DNA of 18,252 nt, from the NCBI GenBank assembly GCA_903907185.1, contig CAIVND010000168.1, positions 1-18,252 of the forward strand. Direction: 5' to 3'. The notes beneath the pieces are model-generated. The model ran no database searches. It had not been told where the DNA came from and saw only the letters and a list, made by a program, of their open reading frames with translations. The DNA comes from an uncultured Acidimicrobiaceae bacterium (GTDB lineage Bacteria > Actinomycetota > Acidimicrobiia > Acidimicrobiales > Bog-793). A program made the position numbers and the translations under genes. Shown here in pieces: positions 1 to 7,139 of the stretch (position 1 is its first letter; every line of letters begins with the position of its first letter).

Positions 1-2179
1 CAAATGTCGTTCTGCGAAGATCCTCGATCAGGGTGGCGACCCCCAGGCCGACCAAAAGTGCCATCACAACGGCAAAGGGAGCGATGAAAATCCGCGCGGA
101 GCCGAATCCCGATCCCAACCAACCCTGCGCACCAAGCCAGGTAAAGAGCACCGACCACAGTGCGAGTGCCCAAAGCCGCACACCCCACACAAACCGCTCC
201 GACCGTCCAGTCACGAGAACATAGATGGCACCGAGCACAACACCCCAACTCAGTACCCCGGAGCCATAGGGGCCAACATTTAGCCGAAAGAGTTTGCCCA
301 GCTGTGGAGCGTGCACACTGTCTGTCACCGCACCGGTGAGAACGCCCAAGTTCACTCCCGGTTGGATGAAGGTCAGCGACCAGGGAAACAGAGCGACGAG
401 AGCGAGGACCGTTGCGCCGAGGGCCACGGCCAATGTTCGGAACTCCACCGCCTGTTTGGTGAGAACGCTTGAACCGAGCAAGAGTCCAATGGCCATAAGT
501 GGGAGAAGGAACAACAGGGCAGGCTCAAAGGCCGCTGCGACCGTGAGAAGAACTCCGAGGCTCAAAATCTCGTTGATCGTCTCGGCGGACTTGATCGGAA
601 AGCTGTGTAAGACGAAAGGCGCCTGTCCTGAGGCACGCATCAGACGAGCAAGTAGGTAGGGTGTCACGCCGTAGGCGACGAGTGCACCGATATCAGCACG
701 GGCGAGATCATTCCATGCAAGTGGCAGGTAGAGATAGGTGAGCACCGCTGCACAGCGGGCGGTTGGTGGCCCAAAGGGGCGTACCAGCCGGATCATTCCA
801 AGTGCACCGATCACGATGCACGCAAGGAGACCCAGTTTGACCAAGATCCCCATCGCACCAAAGAGCGCAATTCCGCCAAGTCCGAGCCAGAGCAGTGCCG
901 GAGTAACTGGTCCAAGTGCCTGGGTTCCTGCGCTCGTTGATCCGTGGAAGTAATGGCCGATCAGCGCCGTGGTTGTCGGCAACGGAAGGTAGTCGCCAAT
1001 GAGCGGAAGATGGGAGGTCACGAGCGAGCGGCCACCCAGGACAAGGATGAGAGCTGCCACCCACATCGTGTTGGTAACCCAACGGGGACGCAGATCACCG
1101 CCACGTCGCACGAGCCCACTCTGCCAGAGCGTGAGGACCTCGCGGTTGGTACTCCAACGCTGACCAAGCTGTTCGATTCCCGGTCGGAAAAATCGGGTAA
1201 GGCGCGAGGTGCCGCTGCTCATCTTCTCTGCAACGTGATAGTCAGAGATCCGACGAATTCGACGGTTGGCGCGACGCCGCTCTTTGAGATGCTGCTCCGG
1301 CGCGAGGTTCCAACGCCAGGCTTCAATCACCTCTCTTGTCCGACGTCGGTGACCGATCACGAAGAAATAGGCCATCTCAATCAGCGAGAAGAGCGCCATC
1401 TCGCTGACACGCAGCACAAGGTGCAGGTGCTCGTAGTTCTTTAGAACCGAGCGAAGCTCATGTCGCCACTGCAGTGCTCGGGCCTCGGTGAGCTCACGCT
1501 GTCGACTCGCCGCAGCCTCTCGGTGTCGCACAACCGAAAAGGGGGTGACCACTACGTGCGCACCCGCCATCTGGGCCCGCCAACAAAGGTCGACATCCTC
1601 GCCGAACATCGAGATCTCCGGATCGAAGCCACGCAGGGTCTCGAGGAGATCGGCCCTGACTAGCGTCGCTCCTCCGGGCACAGCAAAGACCTCTCGGGTC
1701 TCATCATGCTGGGACTGGTCAAACTCTCGGTGCTCGACTCGGCGAACCGGCGCTCCGAAGCGGTCGACGCTGAGGCCAAACTGCAAGATCAGATCGGGCT
1801 CGTTGATGTCGACCAACTTGGGTCCAACCACCGCTGCGTTTGAGCGGTATGACTCTTCAACAAGACGGCGGAGCGCGTCCGGATCCAAGATGACATCGTC
1901 GTGACACACCAGATAAAACGAGGCGCCCTCAACGAGCCCTAAGACGCTGTTGACGCTTGGACCAAAGCCCGCATTGACCTCAAGACGGTGCAGATAGGCA
2001 GTGGGATCGATCGATGCGACCCGGGGCGCGAGCAACTCGGTACTGGCCGCATCGACGACAAGCACAACAAGGTTGGGATAGTCCTGCACAAGAATCGATT
2101 GCAGGCACTCTTCAAACCACGGACCGGGGTCGTGTGCCACAACGACCGCGGCTACCGGTGGTATCTGCTCCTCCGGCAT
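1..2179 (-). CDS. GT2 glycosyltransferase fused to a polytopic membrane region (3' end outside the window)
   Basis: The frame stays open for 726 codons from an ATG at 2179 to the left edge. Residues 1-230 look like a GT-A family 2 domain: VVVAHDPG near 12-19, VVDAAS at 41-46 (usually VVDNxS), a DXD-like HDD at 93-95, and GEDVDLCWR at 193-201 with the catalytic-type acid. A basic linker (about 276-350) follows. After it come about seven hydrophobic stretches that look like membrane helices, near 371-388, 425-462, 538-572, 582-605, 640-657, 668-685 and 693-716; another lies at 253-275. It probably adds a sugar to a lipid-linked glycan at the cytoplasmic membrane. The start is fixed by an in-frame TAG four codons upstream. 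There is no Shine-Dalgarno, but a -10-like hexamer sits 6 bases before the ATG, suggesting a leaderless mRNA. Acceptor and sugar are unknown, and I do not recognise the membrane domain. Confidence 0.88.
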   Translation of the reverse strand, partial: MPEEQIPPVAAVVVAHDPGPWFEECLQSILVQDYPNLVVLVVDAASTELLAPRVASIDPTAYLHRLEVNAGFGPSVNSVLGLVEGASFYLVCHDDVILDPDALRRLVEESYRSNAAVVGPKLVDINEPDLILQFGLSVDRFGAPVRRVEHREFDQSQHDETREVFAVPGGATLVRADLLETLRGFDPEISMFGEDVDLCWRAQMAGAHVVVTPFSVVRHREAAASRQRELTEARALQWRHELRSVLKNYEHLHLVLRVSEMALFSLIEMAYFFVIGHRRRTREVIEAWRWNLAPEQHLKERRRANRRIRRISDYHVAEKMSSGTSRLTRFFRPGIEQLGQRWSTNREVLTLWQSGLVRRGGDLRPRWVTNTMWVAALILVLGGRSLVTSHLPLIGDYLPLPTTTALIGHYFHGSTSAGTQALGPVTPALLWLGLGGIALFGAMGILVKLGLLACIVIGALGMIRLVRPFGPPTARCAAVLTYLYLPLAWNDLARADIGALVAYGVTPYLLARLMRASGQAPFVLHSFPIKSAETINEILSLGVLLTVAAAFEPALLFLLPLMAIGLLLGSSVLTKQAVEFRTLAVALGATVLALVALFPWSLTFIQPGVNLGVLTGAVTDSVHAPQLGKLFRLNVGPYGSGVLSWGVVLGAIYVLVTGRSERFVWGVRLWALALWSVLFTWLGAQGWLGSGFGSARIFIAPFAVVMALLVGLGVATLIEDLRRTTF

Positions 2180-2191
2180 ACAAAGACGCTA
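2180..2191 (-). promoter_or_regulatory. Probable leaderless promoter (-10 hexamer) of the membrane GT2 gene
   Basis: On the minus strand the hexamer TAGCGT (2191-2186) fits TANNNT and is followed by exactly six bases, CTTTGT, before the ATG at 2179. That is the spacing expected if transcription starts on the A of the start codon. No convincing -35 box and no Shine-Dalgarno are visible. Leaderless genes with this arrangement are common in actinobacteria; its use here is an inference. Confidence 0.5.
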
Positions 2192-2241
2192 GCCGAAGAG
2201 GGCTCATTTTGAGCGAGATTTATCCCATCACCAAGCTCGAG

Positions 2242-2287
2242 GCCGGGATGAAATCAGCACTGAGCTGGGCTCGTGCATTCACCCGGC
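2242..2287 (-). terminator. Long imperfect hairpin just after rmd, terminator-like or a structured RNA
   Basis: Read on the minus strand, starting three bases after the rmd stop codon, successive segments pair: GCCGGG with CCCGGC, TGAA with TTCA, GCAC with GTGC and GAGC with GCTC, around a CCA loop. That is 18 base pairs interrupted by small bulges and one asymmetric internal loop. It sits between the end of the long glycan/F420 operon and the leaderless start of the GT2 gene. There is no T-run after it, so it is not a textbook intrinsic terminator, though many actinobacterial terminators lack one. It could also stabilise the mRNA 3' end. Confidence 0.55.
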
Positions 2288-2289
2288 AA

Positions 2290-3195
2290 TCACACCACCG
2301 TGCTCTTGCCCACCTTTGTACGCCAGTAGGTCAAGGTGTCGGCGAGGGTCTCTTCGATCGAAAGACTTGGTGCCCATCCCGTCAGCGCGGTGATTTTGCG
2401 TGCGGAGCCAACCAAAATGGGAACATCCACGGGGCGAAAGAGCTCAGGATCGACCTTTGAGGTGACCTCGATCTTTGCAAGCGAGACCAGCGTCTGAAAG
2501 AGCGATTCGACTGAACGGCCAATACCCGAACAGACGTTGTACACCTCGCCAGGAACACCGTCGCTAGCAAGAAGTCGGTAAGCCCGAACAACATCACGGA
2601 CGTCAGCAAAGTCTCTTTGAGCACCAAGGTTGCCAACCGCAATCTCGCTCTCTCCGCTTTGCTCTGCCTCCGCGATCCGCTTTGCGAGCGCCGAGACAAC
2701 AAAGAACTCTGCCTGAGCCGGTCCAACGTGATTGAAGGGACGGGCGCGAACCACCTCGACCTTACGACCCAAGTAGGCCTGCAGGCCGGCAAACTCTGCT
2801 GCCACCTTGCTTGCTGCATAGGGCGTTACCGGTCGGAGCGGCGCGTCCTCAGTGAACACCGAGCCGTCGCCCGATCCGTAGACCTCAGAGGAGCTGATGA
2901 GAACTACCCGAGGGACCTCAGGAAGTTGGCGCACGATCTCGAAGAGTTCAATTGTTCCAAGCACATTTACCCGAAAGGTCTCCATGGGTGCCTCCCACGA
3001 ACGGCCCACGTGGGTCAAGGCCGCAAGGTGATAGATCACCTCTGGACGGGCCTCGGTAATGTACGAGATCGCCGCGCCCGGAGTCGCAAGATCGATCGAA
3101 TCCGGCATGGTAAAGATCTCGTCACCCATATCCCGCAGATGACGGCTCAGCCAACCCCCGACAAAGCCTGAGGCCCCAGTGATAAAGACACGCAT
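2290..3195 (-). CDS. rmd: GDP-4-dehydro-6-deoxy-D-mannose reductase-like SDR protein
   Basis: An extended SDR protein of 301 residues, normal for the family. The NAD(P)-binding GASGFVG is at 7-13, the catalytic Ser region SSSEVYG at 101-107 and the YxxxK pair at Tyr126/Lys130. The segment RPFNHVGPAQ (152-161) and NVCSG (220-224) closely match Pseudomonas Rmd as I remember it, which reduces GDP-4-keto-6-deoxy-mannose to GDP-D-rhamnose. The partner dehydratase Gmd is not in the window, so it must be encoded elsewhere or this enzyme has another substrate. The ATG at 3195 lies 11 bases after the stop of the upstream GT4 gene, so it is the last gene of the long operon. A GDP-mannose 4,6-dehydratase or a general epimerase is the main alternative. 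Confidence 0.8.
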   Translation of the reverse strand: MRVFITGASGFVGGWLSRHLRDMGDEIFTMPDSIDLATPGAAISYITEARPEVIYHLAALTHVGRSWEAPMETFRVNVLGTIELFEIVRQLPEVPRVVLISSSEVYGSGDGSVFTEDAPLRPVTPYAASKVAAEFAGLQAYLGRKVEVVRARPFNHVGPAQAEFFVVSALAKRIAEAEQSGESEIAVGNLGAQRDFADVRDVVRAYRLLASDGVPGEVYNVCSGIGRSVESLFQTLVSLAKIEVTSKVDPELFRPVDVPILVGSARKITALTGWAPSLSIEETLADTLTYWRTKVGKSTVV

Positions 3196-3206
3196 GGCGA
3201 CAGAGC

Positions 3207-4364
3207 CTACAGACCAAGTGCGAGGCCGTAGGCATCGAGATGACCCTGCGCAGTACGGTCCCAGGTGAACTGCGCTGCTCGCTCAATCCCCTTCGACCGT
3301 CGCTCCGCATGGTCCGTACCCTCAACGAGCAATGATTCAAGGGCCTGAGTGAGCCCATCAACGTCGTCGGGATCGATGAGAAGTGCTGCATCACCGGCGA
3401 ACTCAGCCATGACGGAGTCTCTTGTCGTCACGAGCGGTGATCCGCAGGCGAGCGCCTCAAGAGCGGGCAGACCAAATCCCTCTTCAATCGAGGGGTAAGC
3501 AACCGCCGCAGCGCCTCGCAGAAGTGGTGCTACGAGCTCGTCGGCGACGTAACCGAGTTGCCGGACTCGATCGGAAACGTGCGAATCAGCAAGTGCGCAG
3601 TTGAGCGCATCTGATCCCCACGCGAGCTGACCGGCGAGTACGAGCTCAAGGTCAGAATGCGAGTCCGCCAGATGATCAAAGGCACGGATCAGATTCGGAA
3701 TGTTCTTACGAGGTTCGATGGTGCCAAGATGCAACAGATAGGGGCCGGCAATTCCAACCGCCCGACGAAGCTGTTCGTCTTCGCCCGAATCCCCAACTCC
3801 ATTAAAACGTTCGTGATCGACACCGTGCATGACCACCCGCACCTCGCCTCGCGGATGAAACCGTTCGCTGAACGCATCAGCTGTCTGGTGACTAACACAG
3901 ATCACCACATCGGCGCGATCGGCAACCTGGCGAAGTGCGCGAGAAAAGACAAAAACCTTCGAGCGCTCGTGCCACTCGGGGTGATCGATGAAGGTGAGGT
4001 CATGAACCGTCACGACACCGGGACGATCAAGATGCCTAGGGAGTTGATAGTGAGGCCCGTGAAAGCAATCGATCGGGCGCTGTGCATGTCGAACATCACG
4101 AGCGAGACCAAGCTCTCCATAGGCAAGGCGAAGCGGTCTTGATCTTGGTGCTCGTGCAACGACATGGAAGGTCTCTTCGATGCCGTTCTGCAGGTCGGTC
4201 CAGCGGAGTTCATCGCTGCGCCGTGAAAAGACCGTGGTCTCAAGGTCACTTCGTCGCGCAAGCGCCTTGACCAATTCAATTGTGTATCGGCCCGCACCGA
4301 CAGGTTCGCCGGGCACCGCTGTTACGTCGATACCAACGGAGAGCATCTCCGCACGTAGGCTCAT
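3207..4364 (-). CDS. GT4-family glycosyltransferase (second of a tandem pair)
   Basis: A GT-B fold glycosyltransferase of family 4, 385 residues. The N-terminal acceptor domain has the glycine-rich GAGRYTIELV near 23-32, HGPHY at 102-106 and TVHDLTF at 119-125. The C-terminal nucleotide-sugar domain starts with GTIEPRKN (214-221) and carries the EX7E motif as Glu295 to Glu303 within EEGFGLPALE. There is no signal peptide or membrane helix, so it should act on the cytoplasmic face, using a GDP- or UDP-sugar to extend a glycan, probably mannose-like given the neighbouring genes. The start at 4364 overlaps the stop of the upstream GT4 gene by four bases (ATGA); an ATG six codons further in is possible. 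Exact sugar and linkage cannot be told. Confidence 0.88.
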   Translation of the reverse strand: MSLRAEMLSVGIDVTAVPGEPVGAGRYTIELVKALARRSDLETTVFSRRSDELRWTDLQNGIEETFHVVARAPRSRPLRLAYGELGLARDVRHAQRPIDCFHGPHYQLPRHLDRPGVVTVHDLTFIDHPEWHERSKVFVFSRALRQVADRADVVICVSHQTADAFSERFHPRGEVRVVMHGVDHERFNGVGDSGEDEQLRRAVGIAGPYLLHLGTIEPRKNIPNLIRAFDHLADSHSDLELVLAGQLAWGSDALNCALADSHVSDRVRQLGYVADELVAPLLRGAAAVAYPSIEEGFGLPALEALACGSPLVTTRDSVMAEFAGDAALLIDPDDVDGLTQALESLLVEGTDHAERRSKGIERAAQFTWDRTAQGHLDAYGLALGL

Positions 4365-5476
4365 CGTCCTCGAACCTCGTCCCAGAGCGCGAGATGCTCA
4401 GCTGCGGTCTTTGCCCAGGTGCGACCGGCGATAGCAGCAAGGGCCTCTCGCCGCAGTTCCGCTCGAAGCACTTCGTCGGTGAGTGTCTGGGAAAGACCAT
4501 CGGCGATCGCTTGGGTATCTTGCGGATCGACAAGATAGGCACCACTGGTGGCTGACGGTACGGGACTAGCGAGAACGACTGCGCCGTGGAACATCGCCTC
4601 GGCCACGGGAAGACCAAAACCCTCCTCAAGCGGTACGTAGGCAACGACGGCGGCGCGTTGATAGAGCCCAGCGAGCACCGGGCCAGCGACATGACCAGCA
4701 AAGATCACGCCAGGGGTGGGGTCGGTGTTTGCCATCCATCCGTTCGGCCCACAGATCACCAGAACGAGCGGATCATCGTAATCATCACGGATCTCCCCAA
4801 ATGCAGCGATCAGCCGCCCGAGGTTTTTGCGCGGTTCGATGGTACCCACACTCAAGACAAATCGGCCGACAACACCAAGACGGCCGAGGAGTTCATCGGT
4901 CTTGTCCTGATCGGCTACACCAAGATGATCCGCACCCTCATTGATCACTCGCACTCGATCTTGGGTTAGCGAAAGCCCGGCGTCGAGAAGCTGCTGGTTC
5001 ACCTGCGCTGAGGGTACGACAATGTAAGCCGCATGCTTTGTCGCGCGCAACAGGGCGCGCTCATGCCATCGCCGACCATGTGAGGTAAAGGTCTCCGGAT
5101 GCGTACGGAAGGCAAGGTCATGGATCGTTACCACCAGCGGATCGCGCGTCGGCGGAGATGCTAAGGAGAGCGCGTGGACGACACTCGATTTGAAGGGCGG
5201 TCCGAATAATCCGAGCTCCCACATGCGGGTCATCAAAGGACCGGGAAGCGGAGAGGTCGCAAGCGCGCACCCAAACTCTGCAAGCGGATCAGCTCCTCCG
5301 AGGTGACGACTTGCATAGAGAACGATCTGTTGAGCGACCTCTTCCGAAGTGGTGACGAGTGCGCGAACAAGCTCGCGTGCATACGTGCCAATCCCCCCGG
5401 CAACTGGCCGACGAAGCTGTTCCACAACAAGTGTCACACCAGCGTCACGATCATGTCCATCCACCGGCGTGATCAC
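4361..5476 (-). CDS. GT4-family glycosyltransferase (first of a tandem pair)
   Basis: A 371-residue GT-B glycosyltransferase with the same layout as its downstream neighbour: GGIGTYARELV near 27-37, TIHDLAF at 117-123, GTIEPRKN at 211-218 and EX7E as Glu285 to Glu293 within EEGFGLPVAE. The identical GTIEPRKN and near-identical EEGFGLP motifs show that the two genes are paralogues, but the N-terminal acceptor halves differ, suggesting successive sugar additions to one glycan. The GTG start at 5476 overlaps the cofE stop by four bases (GTGA), coupling its translation to cofE. A cytoplasmic location is expected, as no membrane segment is seen. The donor is likely GDP-mannose or a related nucleotide sugar, by inference from context only. 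Confidence 0.88.
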   Translation of the reverse strand: MITPVDGHDRDAGVTLVVEQLRRPVAGGIGTYARELVRALVTTSEEVAQQIVLYASRHLGGADPLAEFGCALATSPLPGPLMTRMWELGLFGPPFKSSVVHALSLASPPTRDPLVVTIHDLAFRTHPETFTSHGRRWHERALLRATKHAAYIVVPSAQVNQQLLDAGLSLTQDRVRVINEGADHLGVADQDKTDELLGRLGVVGRFVLSVGTIEPRKNLGRLIAAFGEIRDDYDDPLVLVICGPNGWMANTDPTPGVIFAGHVAGPVLAGLYQRAAVVAYVPLEEGFGLPVAEAMFHGAVVLASPVPSATSGAYLVDPQDTQAIADGLSQTLTDEVLRAELRREALAAIAGRTWAKTAAEHLALWDEVRGR

Positions 5477-6195
5477 CGGAATAGATCTTCTTGTGATCTA
5501 CGGACGATCTCCTCTTTGACCGATGATTCACGTAGCCACGCGGGGTTCACTCCACGCACCACCGCGACTGGCACTCCATCTGCCTTTCCCATGACAAGAT
5601 CAGCGGCAGCCGTGATCTCATCCGCGACGCAGATCTCTGTAGCAACGAGCTCTCGCCCGAGCGCGTCGCGCTCGCCACGAAGATCCACTACTGCCGCGAT
5701 ACCGGCGGTGCCAAGAGCGATATCGGTAACGCCGCGTCGCCAAACACGGCCGAAGGTGTCCGAGACGATGACACCGACGCGAACATCGAGTCGGCGCTCA
5801 ATCGCGTCACGAATGCCTCGTGCCGAGCGGTCGGGATCGATCGGCAGAAGGACCGCGTAGCCCTGCTCGACGTTCGAGAGATCGACGCCGGAGTTCGCAC
5901 AGATAAAGCCGTGTTTCGTCTCCGTGATGACGAGATCGCCTCGACGACGAAGGACACGGACCGATTCGCTCTCTGCAAGAAGTCGCTTGGCATCGACATC
6001 GTCGGGATCGATCTTTACCACTCGGCCCTCGGCCTTTGAGACCACCTTCTGGGTCACGACGAGTACATCACCCGCCAGTAGTTCGCGTCCTGAAGACTGG
6101 ACGGCATCAACGATCATGTTGGCAAGTGGATCCTTTGCAACGATCTCGGGTAGGCCACCTACTCCAAAGACAACAAGATCATTCGACATGGTCAC
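5473..6195 (-). CDS. cofE: Coenzyme F420-0:L-glutamate ligase, stand-alone form
   Basis: CofE adds glutamate residues to F420-0 using GTP and divalent metals. The 240-residue product matches the N-terminal domain of actinobacterial FbiB throughout: GVGGLPE at 11-17, TQKVVSKAEGR at 48-58, NSGVD at 101-105, SDTFGR at 145-150, ADEITAAADLVMGKADG around 191-207 and AVVRG at 211-215. It ends there. The C-terminal FMN-binding nitroreductase-like domain of mycobacterial FbiB, which reduces dehydro-F420-0, is absent and does not occur as another gene in the window. The GTG at 6195 overlaps the cofD stop (GTGA); an ATG two codons later, preceded by GAGAGG, is an equally good start. Coupled on both sides to cofD and to a glycosyltransferase. 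Confidence 0.93.
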   Translation of the reverse strand: MTMSNDLVVFGVGGLPEIVAKDPLANMIVDAVQSSGRELLAGDVLVVTQKVVSKAEGRVVKIDPDDVDAKRLLAESESVRVLRRRGDLVITETKHGFICANSGVDLSNVEQGYAVLLPIDPDRSARGIRDAIERRLDVRVGVIVSDTFGRVWRRGVTDIALGTAGIAAVVDLRGERDALGRELVATEICVADEITAAADLVMGKADGVPVAVVRGVNPAWLRESSVKEEIVRRSQEDLFR

Positions 6196-7139
6196 CTCTC
6201 GCCCTGATCGTTGCCGATACCGAGTGCGCGAAGCGTCGTGAGAGCAAGCTCAGTGCGAGCAGCGGTCTCAGTCATCACGGTGTTTGTAACCACAACTGCA
6301 TAGCCAAGGCGACGGATCGTCTCTGCCTCTGCTTGATCTTCGTCGTCGATGATCATCGTCGCGCAACAGTCGGTGAGTAGACGAGCCACACCGGTGGCGC
6401 TCGATTCATGCCCAAGTTCGCGTAGCAGTCGATCGGCCGGACCCTTCAGTGCTCTGCCACCGATGATTGGAGAGATCGCCGCAACGCGATCCCTGCGCCG
6501 ATGAAGCACCTCTGCGATTCCCGGGAACGCGAGGATCGGGCCAATTGAGACGATTGGATTCGACGGTGCAATGATGATCGCCTCCGCCTCTTCAAGAGTT
6601 TGGAGAACTCCAGGCGCCGGAAGTGCCTCTTCGATCCCCTCAAAGCGAACACTCGACACCGCAACCTCATGATGGCGGTGCACAAAATACTCCTGAAAAT
6701 CGATCTCTTCGTCACCGTCGACGATTAACTTTGTCCGCACTCGATCATCGGTCATTGGCACAATCGCAACTTCAACGCCCCATGCGGCAGTGATTGCCCG
6801 CGTCACCTCACTCAACGTTCGGCCACCCGAGAGTCCCTCGGTGCGGTACAGGTGTGTTGCAAGATCCCGATCGCCAATCCCAAACCAGGTGGAAGCTCCA
6901 TAGCGGCCGAGTGCATCGATTACCGACCAACTCTCGCCCTCAAGTCCCCAACCAGTCTCAGCATTTGCCCTCGCCAAGGTGTAGGTGACCGTGTCAATAT
7001 CCGGGCTGACATGAAGCGTGTTCCACTCAAGGTCATCACCGGTATTCACAATGGCAGTGATGGACGAAGGTGCGACCGTCTCAGAGAGTCCGAGAAGAAA
7101 ACGCGCTGCACCCACTCCTCCGCTTAAGACGACAATCAC
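6192..7139 (-). CDS. cofD: 2-phospho-L-lactate (or phosphoenolpyruvate) transferase of F420 synthesis
   Basis: CofD/FbiA transfers the phospholactyl or phosphoenolpyruvyl group from its guanylylated carrier onto the deazaflavin Fo, giving (dehydro-)F420-0. The 315-residue protein has family features in the right places: GGVGAAR at 7-13, NTGDD at 32-36, SPDIDT at 45-50, FGIGDRDLATH near 86-96 and the IAPSNPIVSIGPIL segment near 190-203. Length matches the family (about 310-330). The GTG start at 7139 overlaps the stop of the GalE-like gene by four bases. In actinobacteria the substrate is usually PEP-derived; the sequence alone does not settle which applies. The cofC/fbiD and fbiC genes also needed for F420 are not in the window. 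Confidence 0.95.
   Translation of the reverse strand: MIVVLSGGVGAARFLLGLSETVAPSSITAIVNTGDDLEWNTLHVSPDIDTVTYTLARANAETGWGLEGESWSVIDALGRYGASTWFGIGDRDLATHLYRTEGLSGGRTLSEVTRAITAAWGVEVAIVPMTDDRVRTKLIVDGDEEIDFQEYFVHRHHEVAVSSVRFEGIEEALPAPGVLQTLEEAEAIIIAPSNPIVSIGPILAFPGIAEVLHRRRDRVAAISPIIGGRALKGPADRLLRELGHESSATGVARLLTDCCATMIIDDEDQAEAETIRRLGYAVVVTNTVMTETAARTELALTTLRALGIGNDQGER

Noticed and set aside
2202..2214. Small hairpin GCTCA-TTT-TGAGC upstream of the membrane GT2 gene
   Set aside because: Only five base pairs and no T-run; too weak to call a terminator beside the much larger hairpin at 2242-2287.
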